Assembly (NCBI GenBank): GCA_036365455.1
Contig: JAWQUS010000020.1
Location: 3,755,001 to 3,819,000 of the forward strand
DNA: 64,000 nucleotides
Source: Macrosoma leucophasiata
Taxonomy: Eukaryota; Arthropoda; Insecta; Lepidoptera; Hedylidae
Direction: 5' to 3'
Position 1 is the first letter of the stretch, and every line of letters starts with the position of its first letter. Under the pieces are notes generated by a model. The model worked only from the letters and a program-made list of their open reading frames with translations, had not been told where the DNA came from and did not search any database. Shown piece after piece: positions 42,470 through 53,500 of the stretch. Made by a program: the position numbers and the translations under genes.

Positions 42470-42670
42470 TATTGGAACCTTACACCGGGTATAGGTCTCC
42501 TCCAATTTGTTCCATGTTTTTCTACATTTTGCTTTCTCTATCCATCCTTTTCCTGTTATTGCGATTATATCGTCGATCCATCTGTACTTTTGGGCGGCCT
42601 CTTCTTCGTTTGCCTATTGGCCCATGCCATGCTGTTGTTTCTATGATCCATCTGTGGTCCGTATATCTTG
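42470..42670 (-). mobile_element. RTE-like 3' end fragment
   Basis: The minus strand encodes RRRRGRPKVQMDRRYNRNNR and, after frame changes, a GGDLY stretch, like the C-terminal GRP-rich tail and terminal WRR/GGDLY region of RTE-type elements. No catalytic motifs are seen. An alternative plus-strand frame of 87 codons has no domain. Confidence 0.5.
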
Positions 42671-42976
42671 CTAGATTATCCACAAGATTTTTTTCACACG
42701 TTCAAATATCTACAATTTAGGTGGCAGACGGAGGAACGCTTGACTCTAACAAAAACTACCATTTCACGGCTTAATATAGGTATCTCAAACGGTTCCCTTG
42801 TCCGAAAAAATATTTTCTCAAATCCTAATTATTTTGCAAACATCCTCCACTACGAGGTAACATAAGAAATAATATTATCACTTTACGAGTATGAAAAGTA
42901 AGTACAACTCATAAAAATATTTTTCCATCTTTTCATCTTACCAGTTTGACGGCGTAACTAACCTAGAGTAGTAACC
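42671..42976. other. No gene seen
   Basis: AT-rich; no supported frame or named repeat. Confidence 0.35.
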
Positions 42977-43090
42977 CAGCAAAAAATATTGCACATCGAG
43001 CCTAGGAAAGAGACAATCGGCTAGATTCGACTTCGTAGAGCGTTATCTCTGCTGCAGATTGCCTACGTAAGCTCTGATAGTCCGGTATTG
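42977..43090 (+). repeat. MITE-T copy 3, right half missing
   Basis: Left TIR with an internal deletion (AAAAAATATTGCACATCGAG), then CTGCCTACGTAAGC-type interior (ATTGCCTACGTAAGCTCTGA), ending near TATTGGTCTAGG. Confidence 0.65.
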
Positions 43091-43475
43091 GTCTAGGATT
43101 AATAGAAACCAATTGTAAAAATGAATTTTAAATTACCATACGTTTTTTGAAAAAATATTTAAGAGTAAAAAGGAAACTCATAATAAGTTTTAAGCCAACT
43201 GAGGAAAGTATCCTTAAAAGCTTAAAAGATGTCACTATTTTGAGTCTCATTGCACCTACGTTCATTTCCGTTTTATAGCCCTGTCCTTTCAAAATTGTTC
43301 AAATCCTTAACTGTCAGTCATTCTGGGCTTTGTGAATCAATTTCACTCTGTATTATAAAATTAAATATGCTTACAAGGAATAGTCAACAAATAATTAAGA
43401 CTAACCTAATTCTTAACGCGGCTAATTTACAAATATACCAAATGACGATAATGCCCGTAGCCCCAGCAGACTAGT
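43091..43475. other. Upstream region of the GYGLGH/VPVP gene
   Basis: No gene or named repeat. It precedes the first of two tandem promoter units and may hold further control sequence, but no site can be named with confidence. Confidence 0.35.
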
Positions 43476-43534
43476 GTTGCAAATAATCGCGTTTATTTCG
43501 AATCCTGCACAGTGGGGCTCGGGTGGTGGTGGCT

Positions 43535-43542
43535 TATATAAG
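43535..43542 (+). promoter_or_regulatory. TATA box, promoter unit 1
   Basis: TATATAAG, 99 bp upstream of ATG 43634. The expected start lies about 30 bp on, near GTTGGCGTCACATATCC. The upstream conserved blocks GCGTTTATTTCGAATCC and CAGTGGGGCTCGGG are candidate control elements because they are kept in both units. Confidence 0.65.
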
Positions 43543-43633
43543 TCCTAAGTAAATGTTGGCGTCACATATCCACAGTGGCTGTTAAAACAGTGCTACTTTT
43601 TTTATTTATTGTGCGTGTGATACAGATAATAAA

Positions 43634-46600
43634 ATGAGGACTTTCGTAAGTTCATCTTTTTTTATTAAATAAGTTTTAGTGTAATTTATAACCTAATTAT
43701 TATATATCTCGAAAACTTAAAATTCATGACCAGTAGTTAAAAATTGATAAATTATGAAAATTGTACTAACGCTATACATTTAAGTAATATAATAATAATT
43801 TATCTAATTATATTTAATTAAATTAATTTTACGGCAATATTAAAAAAAAATTCATCCGTTATTTTTGAATTCATAGCATCAAAGAAAGAAGGAAGTAAAA
43901 GTTAGATGCCTTTATAGGTATATACTCCTAATAATGATGTTTTCGGTACTTATTATTTTTAGGTATAGCATTCTATTCTTTAAAAAAACAGTGCTTATAA
44001 TAATCGCGTTTATTTCGAATCCTTCGCAGTGGGGCTCGGGTAGTGGTGGCTAATATAAGTCCTAAGTAAATGTTGGCATCACTTATCTCTACGGTGGCTG
44101 TTAAACAGTGATACTTTTTTATTTATTATGCATGTAATACCTACAGATAACATAATGAGGACTTTCGTAAGTTTTTATTCTTTTTAATTGATTAGACTCA
44201 AGTTTAGTTTTGAATTTCACGTTTTTTGGAGGCTATTTACAATTGCCTTAGCTTAGTGATTAATAACCTTATTTATTATTTATCTAGAAGACTCAAAACA
44301 CGTAATGAGTTGTTAAAAAATTGATAAATTATGAATGTTGTACTTACATTATATATATATTTATGTAATATAGTCATTATTTATTTAATAATAAATCGTT
44401 TAACTAATTTTACTGGAAAATGAAAAAATGTACATCCGTTTCCGATTCTTATGACATCCAACTTTGATTTTGAGACTCTGAAAGGAGCTGTAGCATTATC
44501 TTTATAATGTTTTAGGTATAATATGGTACCAGCGGTAGAGTCCCATAGCAGATTTTCGTGGGCGTAGGCACCACCGCATTACCTGATCTATCTGCCGCTA
44601 AATGGTAGTGTTCGGCACTATCGTGTTCCGGTTTGATAGTAATGTATGGCCCCGTAACAGCTATCACAGAGATATGACACCTTAGGTCTCAGGGGTGGCA
44701 ACACCGCATTTTGACCTCTGTTTTTTATGTAGATATCTATAGCCTGCAGTCATCACTTAACATCAATCAATGTAAGCTGCAAGCTTGTTTGCCACCTTTG
44801 TAACTTAAAAAAAATATATATCGAAATGTAGAATGATATTTCCCATTGCATATCTGCTTGGTGGTGACCACGTAGTGACTGTTGACGGCGTAAACATTAC
44901 CACCATTACTTAATCTGTGTGGTGCTACTTATTATTATTTTTTTTATAATTTGTCATGACCATAGATACAGAGTCTTTCAGTCGTATACATATTGAATTT
45001 CACATTTCTTTAAATTAATGAATATCCATATGGAAGATGACGATGATTAAATGCTTCCATGAGGAATATGATGAGATGATGGGGTGGCTCCAGTAAAGCG
45101 ATGGGGACTTTACTGAAGTTTTTACGAAGCTTTGGAGGCAATACGAAAAATCACTTTTCACTTCATAATATCACTTTCTTACACTCGTGAACATTATCGA
45201 ATGCTTTATGATAAAAATCCCACCATTTTTACACATAAAAACGCGACTATACACAAATTTCGAAAATAATATCACGCAGCGACACAGCTCTTTTCCGCGT
45301 TCCCGCCAAAACTCGCCGGTGCTACTTAATCTATGGTAGTGTGTTAAGCGCTACCGTGTTCCGGTTACTAAACTGACCGATGTCAAATGGAACGTGCCTT
45401 TAATTTTTAACATAGATGTTAAAGAATCTTAACCTCAAGAGTTGCAATTCTCTGAATTTTTTGCTGATAATAGTCTTTATATGGATTCAACTAAGGAATC
45501 GCCAAACTTATGTTTCATTTGTTAAATGTCAGCGCGTGTAAACAAATAAGAACCTAATAGAAAACTTTTCATTTTTTACACTACCTCTTTTTTATGTAAT
45601 GGAAGTGGCAAACAAGCATGCAGTTCACATTGATGTTAAGTGATGACTGCAGCCTATAGACTCCCACACAAAGACAGAGGTCAAAATGCAGATGCGTTAC
45701 CACTCCTGAGGCCTAAGGTGTTATGCTTCTGTGCCGGAAATTACAGAGCCGTACATTACCACCTGACCGGAACACGATAGTGCTGAACAATACCGTTTAG
45801 CGGCAATTATGGTAGTTAGTTACGTTAGTGCGGTGGTGCCTACGCCCGTGTGCTCCGACACTGGAGCTCTACCACCAGTAAAACCTCTTCTAACGCCTAC
45901 AGTTCCTATCATTCCTCACGTTTTGCCTTTCAACTTCAGGAAATATGGCATATAGGAAACTGAGCATAATCGATCGATTTGACTCGACAACTACAAACTA
46001 ACGAAAGGGAAACCTCGAAAACATAAAAAAACGCGCGCATAAATCACGAATCCATATCAATGTCTGCCCCATTAACCATTCCATACACATTACAAATTTC
46101 GTTTGCGGGCCCTGCTCGCATAACTAGGCCTGATGAAGTCACACCACGTAACCAGTAAAAGCTAGTCATTGTTCATATAATATATTCACAAAGACTTTTT
46201 GGCAACTTGCAGGATGCACTTTCATTGAGTTAAGTAATCAGTATCTTATGTACATAGACCAAAATTATAGGTCTGGTTAGAAAGATCTACTCGTAACAAA
46301 ACAAAAAAAATCAATCAGCAGCCTTACTGAATTATCGGCCGAAACACATGTAAAATGCTAAGTGAGTGAGGAAAAGATGCGATTTTGTTAAATGTCACAT
46401 GTACTTTGCTGAAGGAAACCTATTATTGCTGGTAATTACTAATTACTTAAATACCCTCTTGGACCACTGGTTACAATTAGTTTTATAACTTTGCCTCTGC
46501 ACTAGACACGGGCAGATTATTTACAAGGGTAGAGGCTATATGCCTGGAAGAAAAAGACAGTAAGCCTTCCTAATTTATTGCTGATTAAACTACAGCAGGT

Positions 46601-49312
46601 TTTATTTAATTTTCTGCTAAACACATCCAGTGATGGATAAACTACGTAAAAATAGAAGTTCACAAAACATTGGTGATCATCCTAAGACACTGTTATTCCC
46701 GACAAAGCTTAACTTAACAGTTGAGACCTAAGGAGTTTTAACATTGAGATATCTATTTTAGTTGATATAATGATGCAAAGGGGCTTTAATCTGCCCATGT
46801 ATATCTTCTAGAATATTCTAGGTCCAGGCGAAAACCCAAAGTGGCTTTATCGTTTTGTAACTCTGAAGCCATCATCGATTCAGGTTTTAATGATTCATAA
46901 TCATCCACAGGCACGTCGCTGTCATAAATATAATAAGCAGCAACACTTGTAATTCAATGATCGACTTGGTCATTAAAGTTGAGCAATGATTGTTCACAAT
47001 TTGGGTGACGTTATGGTTATTATTCAGTTTCAGCAAATCAGTTGCGAAATACTTATTTGGTAAATGTACTGTCGGACTTATGAATATAAAACATACATTT
47101 TACATAAGAAAATTCTAATTCATCCTAAGAATGGTAATTAGTTTGTTTCGTCCTTTATTATTTTGTCTGTGTTCCATGTTAGTGTGAGGCTATTTGTGTA
47201 AGAAACCTCAGAGCTCCCTCCGTGAAAGTAATCTAGTAATCCTATTTTAAGTTATTCTGCATCCCTATTCTAATTAATGGTTTTTGAAGTGCTAGTATTT
47301 TAGCAATATCTCTCGCCTGCCTTAATAACTCCCTGAACTGAAACTTTTTTGTTAATTTGATCATGTATTTTCTTTTTCATAAAGTTGTTTTTATAAGACC
47401 TTCCCAGTTCACAAGAAATCTTAGAATCGTCACGTTTATTAATTCTTTCTTTTCAGCTATAACCGAGTCAATTTGAAATTATTAACGTATTACGTATCAC
47501 TTTACAGTTGGTGATCCTGTTCGTGACGGCATCAGTTCTTGCTGAACCGAGCAAAGTCATTCAGAAGCGCAGCGGCCTGGTCGGTCACTACAGCGCACCT
47601 ATCGTCTCTGGGTACGGCCTAGGCCACGGATACGGACTAGGCCATGGGTACGGATTGGGCCACGGGTACGGCCTAGGCTACAGCTCTGGTCTTGCAAGTG
47701 GTCTTGTGGTGAACTCAGGCACAGTCGTTGGTGCGGATGTCCACACAACTGTGACTAAACATATTGGAGTTCCAGTTCCAGCGCCATACCCAGTTGCTGT
47801 TGACAGACCAGTTCCATATCCCGTTAGGGTAAGGATCTTTTTATATAATAATGTAAATCAAAATAATTTAAGACAAGAAATTGTCATAATGAAAAAAAAC
47901 CGTTGCAATCCTATTACATTTTTGGAGCAGAAAGAATGCAACGCGTTGAAAGAAAGAAAGAATTGCCTTTATTGGGCCAGTCATGAGGCATGCACAAGCT
48001 TTTGTAGATATTTGTGTATTATAACAATTTATTCCTTAACATGCTTCAAAAGTAAACTAGTTCGGACTTGCTCTTGGCGAAATATAGATTAAGTTAGGTA
48101 CGCAGATTAACGATTGCAGTACGTACATGACGTTGAGAGGGACTCTATTTCCGTACCCTGTTGCTTAAAACGCGTGGATGTCCATCATAATATGTTCTGA
48201 CTTTGATGAAGATATCAGCTACATAATTTTTTGGTGCAGAAAGAATTCAATGTTTTGCACAAGCTTTAGTAGATATTTATTCTGGAAAATTCCTACTTTT
48301 ACTTTATTTCCAGAAAAATGTTGAGTAATCTCAATCTAAAGCGATCTATATTAATTTTTTCTTTGTTGCTAAATATTATATGCTTAATTTCAGGTTGCAG
48401 TCCCCGTGCCAGTCGACCGCCCTTACGCTGTTCCTGTGCCAAAACCTTACCCAGTTGCTGTGGAGAAGCCCATCGCCGTGCCAGTCGACAGACCCGTGCC
48501 TGTACCAGTCCCCCACGCAGTACCCGTGCCAGTGATTAAACAGGTATGAACATGATTGAATAATTGTATTATCACCCAAAACTATCAAATCTAGAGAAAT
48601 ACAGCAACAACAGCTGGTATTTTTCATTTTATAGACTTCTTTGTTTTTCTTCAACAATCAGTATGATCCTTTTCTGAGCCGTTACCAGTATTGTTTTCAT
48701 TAATTTGCAGAATTGTCTCCATTGACACATATATATTTCGCTGCTGGTTATTGAATGGAATACAATGACGATACTAAAAAAAACACGAAATAGCTTAAAT
48801 AGCGTAAATTTACTATGAGATACTGTAGGGATTGGTTCCACAGGTTGGCTCCCATCTAGAACTCTTTAGGCAAAAAAAATTAAGACCCAAATATTTTTGT
48901 ATTTCTTTAAAAACAGCTTGAAATCAAATATTATCTACATGAAATTCAGTCGGGTGTTCATTTTCTACCGTTGTTTAGACTTTTGTTTTTGCAATGTTTA
49001 TTTAACATGTACTTCAAATCCAGTGGACTAGTAGTAGTGCCTGCATGAATTACAGTTTTACTATTCATTTTTTTTCTCGATGAGAGTTTTAGTTCTCCAA
49101 TTACATCATTAACCGACCCTGTATTCCAGGTCGGAGTACCAGTACCTCAGCCGTACCCAGTGGCTGTGCCCAAGCCAGTAGCTGTGCCCGTACCCCATCC
49201 CGTCGCCGTGCCAATAGTCAAGTCAGTCATTGGCGGCCATATCTCTTCGCCGGGCTACTATTCCGCCGGCATCCACGACGTGCACGGGCACTTGGGTGCT
49301 AAAATCTGGTAG
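43634..49312 (+). CDS. Secreted GYGLGH/VPVP-rich cuticle-type protein, four exons
   Basis: Exons: 1, 43634-43645 (or its duplicate 44155-44166), ATG AGG ACT TTC with donor GTAAGT; 2, 47508-47828 (acceptor TTTACAG, donor GTAAGG); 3, 48394-48543 (acceptor TTTCAG, donor GTATGA); 4, 49130-49312 with TAG. All junctions are phase 0 and give 221 residues. The start MRTFLVILFVTASVLA is a typical signal peptide that forms only after splicing. Then QKRSG (dibasic), four to five GYGLGH repeats (about 36-60), a hydrophobic valine stretch, and VPVP/PYPV/VDRPV repeats to near residue 200. The end is SSPGYYSAGIHDVHGHLGAK. Such low-complexity secreted proteins build insect cuticle; tissue and layer are not shown. 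Intron 1 is long and holds SINE-A and repeat D. AATAAA at 50168-50173 and 50305-50310 are possible poly(A) signals. It is the same family type as the gene at 10878-11989. Confidence 0.87.
44051..44059 (+). promoter_or_regulatory. TATA-like box, promoter unit 2
   Basis: TAATATAAG, 104 bp upstream of ATG 44155. It corresponds to TTATATAAG in unit 1; the one change weakens but does not destroy the match. Confidence 0.5.
44155..44166 (+). CDS. Duplicate coding exon 1 (alternative start)
   Basis: ATG AGG ACT TTC followed by GTAAGT, identical in its coding bases and donor to 43634-43645. It can splice in phase 0 to exon 2 at 47508 and would give the same protein. Whether both units are transcribed is not visible in the DNA. 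Confidence 0.6.
44527..44817 (+). repeat. SINE-A, older subfamily, in intron 1
   Basis: ACCAGCGGTAGAGTCCCATA through GCCCCGTAACAGCTATCACA to GCCACCTTTGTAACTTAAAA. The CCCCGTAAC-CTATCACAG variant marks the older subfamily, together with 25475-25740 and 39102-39908. It lies directly after promoter unit 2. Confidence 0.8.
45010..45325 (-). repeat. Repeat D, copy 2, in intron 1
   Basis: Reverse of 14830-15110: GATGGGGACTTTACTG, AAATCACTTTTCACTTCATA, CTTTATGATAAAAATCCCAC, and the CGCAGCGACACAGCTC end. Confidence 0.6.
45590..45882 (-). repeat. SINE-A, full length with 7-bp TSD, in intron 1
   Basis: ACCTCTT is present at 45583-45589 and 45883-45889, bounding a 293-bp copy from TTTTATGTAATGGAAGTGGC to GAGCTCTACCACCAGTAAAA. 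This fixes the ends of the family: TTTTACTGGTGG at the 5' side and an A tail at the 3' side. Confidence 0.9.
45890..47507. other. Rest of intron 1; nothing recognised
   Basis: AT-rich sequence with no frame or named repeat, ending in the acceptor TATCACTTTACAG. Enhancers could lie here, but none can be named. Confidence 0.4.
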
Positions 49313-50310
49313 AGATTAAAGATGGGTACTCGGTTTATAGTATAGTAAACCATTGGAGATGTAGATAAAAGATATTTCAAATTTAAAAGTAACAAGAAGT
49401 TCACACAAGTCTTAATAGAGTGTCCAATTTTGTTGAGATTGCTGTTTTGGTATATTTAATCATGTTTAGATCTTTGGTAAAAAAAAGAAGGAATGATTCT
49501 AAAGTTGGAATGGTCCTGTCTATAAACTGATTACTGAAATAATATAAAGGCATTTTCATGACTCTATACAAAGTCAGAATCAATAATCATGTGATGTAGA
49601 ATAAGTTAGCGTTAGAGGACGAATGTAAAAACGGTGAAATGTTTGATTTCTTTTATTGAAGCGGAGTCATGACGGGATATTGCAATATATCTTTTAATTT
49701 TGGAGAGTTTAGATCAGAAGAATCCTTCTTTATGATATATTTCAATCTTATTGATTCAAACTTGGAAAAAAACTCGGTTCAAATCAAAATAGAAGCCTAT
49801 ATATATTGCTATGTATTTGAAATAACCAAAATGAACTGTTGTGTACATATAGTGTTGTATAACTGAAATATTGTACATCAGGGTCGTTAAAACCATTACC
49901 TAATTAATTCGCTAGAACCGTATTCTGGTCGCTAATGTAGAGTCCCATGATTACAAGATTAGAGGCATAAAATTACATGAACCACACATCTGCTTTTAGA
50001 TTTATGGGTTCTATGTAAATTTGTATAGTCTGCAGTTATTATCTATCATTAAAACAGACACAGAGTACTTAGTTGCTATTTTTCACGACTTTAATGACTG
50101 ATTTTATGCTGACCAATGCCGGCTGTGCCAATTGCAAATTGAGGTGATATTTGAAATTCCCTAAGAAAATAAACAATGTCGGAACTGTTCAATAATCCTC
50201 AAAAGAAAAAAAGAAAATCTTTTTAATTCTTCTGATCTATTCCAACGATGTATATTTTTGTATGACTGACAAAGCTTCAATCGTATGTACCTGGTGCTGT
50301 TGTAAATAAA

Positions 50311-50780
50311 CCTTTTTTCTATTTAGTTCATAAGTTTCAATATCGAGTTTATTTCGACCGCAGTCGACTAAAAACTATTTGACGATCGATTTTTTTATAA
50401 TAAAATGTATTTTGCTACGATATGCTTGTTTGCATTTTTTCTTGCCCTTCTTTATATTAGTTAGATGAATAACACCAATGAAACTAAAAGTTTGATCAAT
50501 ATATCGACTAATCTTAAGTGATTATTTCATAAAATGTCTACCATCTGTAAACTTCAATTGGTTATCTTCCATTAAGCAAGTACTAAGGGCTAAAAACATT
50601 TTGTTACACCTAAAGTTTAGTAATTATAACTTTTAAAAAAAGCCCACAAGTAAACCGTAGTGCTTGTACACAAAACTACGAATCAACGCGATGCGAATTC
50701 GCGACGCAGAATACTACGACACGGATCTGCGATGTGATTTACCGTGGAAGAAAGACGCATTGCCGCAAGAATCGCATAGC
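50311..50780. other. Downstream flank of the GYGLGH/VPVP gene
   Basis: No supported frame. 50680-50780 is GC-richer with CGCGATGCGAATTCGCGACG but is not recognised. Confidence 0.35.
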
Positions 50781-50784
50781 AGTT

Positions 50785-51067
50785 ACTGGTGATAGAGCTC
50801 CAGTGACGGAGCTCGAGGGCGTAAACACCACCGCATTACCCAATATAGGTACTTGCCGCTAAATTATAGTGTTCAGCACTATCGTGTTCCGGTCAGGTGA
50901 TAATGTACGGTCCTGTAATTTCCGGAGAGGCATAACACCTTAGGCCTCAGGAATGGCAACGCATCTGCATTTTGACGTCTGGTCTTTGTGTGGGTGTCTA
51001 TAGGCTGCAGTCATCAGTGAACATCAATGTGAGCTGCATGCTTGTTTACCACTAGAATTGCATTAAA
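50785..51067 (+). repeat. SINE-A copy
   Basis: ACTGGTGATAGAGCTCCAGT, ending CCACTAGAATTGCATTAAAA. It has a small internal deletion at TTTCCGGAGAGG. Confidence 0.85.
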
Positions 51068-51069
51068 AA

Positions 51070-51750
51070 ACCAAGTAAAAATAACTTAAATAGGTATAAA
51101 CTGTATCCGCAAAAAATCCATATGTAACATGTTATATAACTAACACAGAACAGGAAAACTGACGACAACTCATGCGAACACACTAGGGCATATCAAGTCA
51201 ATTATCAAAGCATATCACGTCGTTCGTATAGACCAGTGGTTGTTAATAGGTGTTAAGGTAACCACTGGTGGTCTCCGATGGCGTTTAATGTCTGCGATTG
51301 ATGTCTGTGTAATAGAAACCAAATTAAGCGTTTGTATGGAATTTTGGCGGAGTGTCCGCGGTGTGCTATTAGGTAATGTTTTTCTGTGGTGATCGCACGA
51401 GTATACTTACTATTGTAGGTACGTACGCGGCGATAGAGCAAAAAACCAAAAACTTCAAAAACCGAATGCTTGTAGGAAATAATGATTATCTAACATTCGT
51501 TTTCAACAATGAACCCGTTCCTGCTTTAACTTAAAAGGTTGAGGACCACTGACTATAGAAAGCAGTTGCAAATAGCACAGGACGTGTTATATGAGTTACG
51601 TCGAATCTACGCCGGGCGGTGGTCGGAAGTCCATCGTACTGAACCAGTTACCTGGTTAATTATTAGATCAGAGATTCCAAACTTTTTTCCTCGAATTCTA
51701 CTAATTACAAAGAGACATGACACTTAGATGTCAAGGGTGGCAACGCATCT
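51070..51750. other. No gene seen; SINE-A scrap
   Basis: Small frames on both strands lack domains. About 51708-51752 (AGAGACATGACACTTAGATG, GTGGCAACGCATCTGG) is a SINE-A piece cut by the next element. Confidence 0.4.
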
Positions 51751-51751
51751 G

Positions 51752-52091
51752 GTTTTTTTTTTATGTCAAAGGATTGACAGACAAGCAGACGGGCCACCTG
51801 ATGGAAAGTAGTCACCGTCGCCTATGAACATTTGCAACACCAGGGGAGTCGCCAACGCGCTGCCAGCCCTGAAGGACTCTTTTGACGCCATTCTTGAAGA
51901 ACCCCATATTGTGGCACCGAGGGAACACCTCAAAGGGAAGTTCATTCATTGATATGCAGAAGAAAAAGCGCGGGAGATAGCACAGAGCCTTGCGGCACAC
52001 CAGCGTTGATAGGTAGTCTATCTGAGCGCTGACCGTCAACTAAGACCTGTATATAACGCTCAGACAGAAAGCTGGCTGTCCAGTTGCATAG
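51752..52091 (-). mobile_element. LINE 3' fragment with an RT motif
   Basis: The minus strand first encodes ASFLSERYIQVLVDGQRSDR and NAGVPQGSVLSPALFLLHIN (RT motif B region of Jockey/I-type LINEs), then a jump to the 3' tail GAACATTTGCAACACCAGG-type sequence and TTGACATAAAAAAAA. It is internally deleted and dead. The 3' tail recurs at 1990-2200 and 2380-2490. Confidence 0.7.
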
Positions 52092-52740
52092 CCTCTCGGG
52101 AAGACCGTAGGATGGAAGTTTCGCGAGAAGTGCCCTGTGCCAGACGACACACTCTCGATCTTGACAACATTGTTCACGAGGGATTTGTGGACGATGAACC
52201 CAACACCACCCTGGGACAGTTGTTCGCCCTCCTGGAAATAGAGCAGGTTACCAGACTTGAGGGTTATCGAGTCCTCCCCCTGTCTTCGGACCTCAGATAA
52301 CCCTATAATGTGCCTTCGTAACCCGCTCAATTCTTCCTCTAGTTCCGCCACCTTCTCGTCGGTCTGCAGTGTCCGAATGTTGTATGTTGCCAGGGCCGAT
52401 TGTCGTTGTTTATGGTACCCTGGCATCTGCCGGCGATTCTTCGCACCCCCATGCCCCGCCGTTACCATGACCGGTACCACTATGGTCAGGAATAGCGGAG
52501 CCGCCGGGGACTAGGGGCCGTTTTTTCTGGTTGTGTCTCATTTGGAGGGAAAATGCCATAATCGCTGCGCTTGGCATGCGGGTTGGCGATCGCAGTGGCG
52601 GTAATTTTACGCGGGACGCTGCTGCCCATCCCGTGTTCTTGTACCGCCCTGGTTTGACCGCCATTGTTCGGTGGACTGACTGCACTAGCGGAAGAATTCC
52701 TCTCCATCAGAAGGGAATTCTTGCGCTAGTGGGCGATGGC
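52092..52740 (-). mobile_element. RTE 5' portion with start of the endonuclease
   Basis: The minus strand carries the 5' UTR (52500-52740, GAACAATGGCGGTCAAACCA) followed by a frame: ALATYNIRTLQTDEKVAELE, GLSEVRRQGED and GGVGFIVHKS, matching the first third of an APE-type endonuclease (ATYNIRTL; SEVRR with catalytic Glu). It ends abruptly near VSSGTGHFSRN. It is truncated before the reverse transcriptase. Confidence 0.75.
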
Positions 52741-53100
52741 GTCGTCACATCCCGAAGGCAGTATATATTTTTGTTTTTGTGTAGATGTCTATATACTGCG
52801 GTCATCACTTAACATCCATTTTTACTGGTGGTAGAACTCCAGTAACGGAGCTTGCGGGCGTAGGCACCACCACATTACCTAATATACTTGCCGCTAAATG
52901 GTAGTATTCAGCACTATCGTGTTTCGGTCAGGTGGTAATGTACGGCGCTGTAATTTCCGACACAGAGGCATAACACCTTAGGCCTCAGGAGTGGTAACGC
53001 ATATGCATTTTGACCTCGGTCTTTGTGCAAGTGTCTATTGGCTGCAGTCATCACTTAACATCAATGTGAACGGCACGCTAGTTAGCCACTTCCATTACAT
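52741..53100 (+). repeat. Inverted arm 1 (SINE-A nested in an older repeat)
   Basis: GTCGTCACATCCCGA, then a SINE-A-like piece (GTGTAGATGTCTATATACTG) interrupted after AACATCCAT by a full SINE-A (52824-53108, with AACTCCAGTAACGG and GGCGCTGTAATTTCCGACAC variants). The same nested order and variants occur inverted at 55136-55489. Confidence 0.85.
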
Positions 53101-53109
53101 AAAAATAAA

Positions 53110-53500
53110 ATCCATGTGAACTATTGTGAACTGCATGCTTGTTTGCCGCCTTGGTTACCATCCAAGGGGAGCAGCGCCCGTCGATGAAACTACTGCGTAC
53201 GCCAACCCTGCCAAGCGTGGCGATGATGGCATCCCCCTCCCTCTTTAGTACACAAACTCTTAAGTAACATATTCGACGACAAAATGGAATCTATTGATCC
53301 TATAGCCTAGTTAAAGCGACGATTATCGCAACGGACATCGATAAAGGACCGATCACGTAATCAAACGTGACCGGGCCCCGAACGCGGTACCCATATCAAA
53401 CTTGTTGCATAATTCACTACAGTTTAATAGAATATCTCTGACGTAGGGACGTGACGAGCCGTCCACTAGCGGCAGATTTTTTTCTATTGGATGAGAATTA
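53110..53500. other. SINE-A remainder and RTE scrap; no gene
   Basis: 53110-53150 continues the older SINE-A-like repeat (CTGCATGCTTGTTTGCCG). 53190-53225 is an RTE 5' scrap (CCTGCCAAGCGTGGCGATGA). The rest is unrecognised. Confidence 0.45.

Larger units (their letters stand above)
43476..44525 (+). repeat. Tandem duplication of promoter plus exon 1 (two units of about 520 bp)
   Basis: Unit 1 is about 43476-43985 and unit 2 about 43998-44525. They share AATAATCGCGTTTATTTCGA, CAGTGGGGCTCGGGT, TATAAGTCCTAAGTAAATGT, GTGGCTGTTAAA, and ATGAGGACTTTCGTAAGT. Intron-start parts are also related (AAAAATTGATAAATTATGAA) but more diverged than the promoter-exon block. Confidence 0.88.

Noticed and set aside
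47829..48092. Continuation of the exon 2 frame as coding sequence
   Set aside because: A GTAAGG donor at 47829 and an in-frame exon 3 at 48394 continue the VPVP repeat, while the read-through loses all repeat character.
49669..49866. 65-codon frame downstream of the GYGLGH/VPVP gene
   Set aside because: Lies in the probable 3' UTR before the AATAAA signals; no domain.
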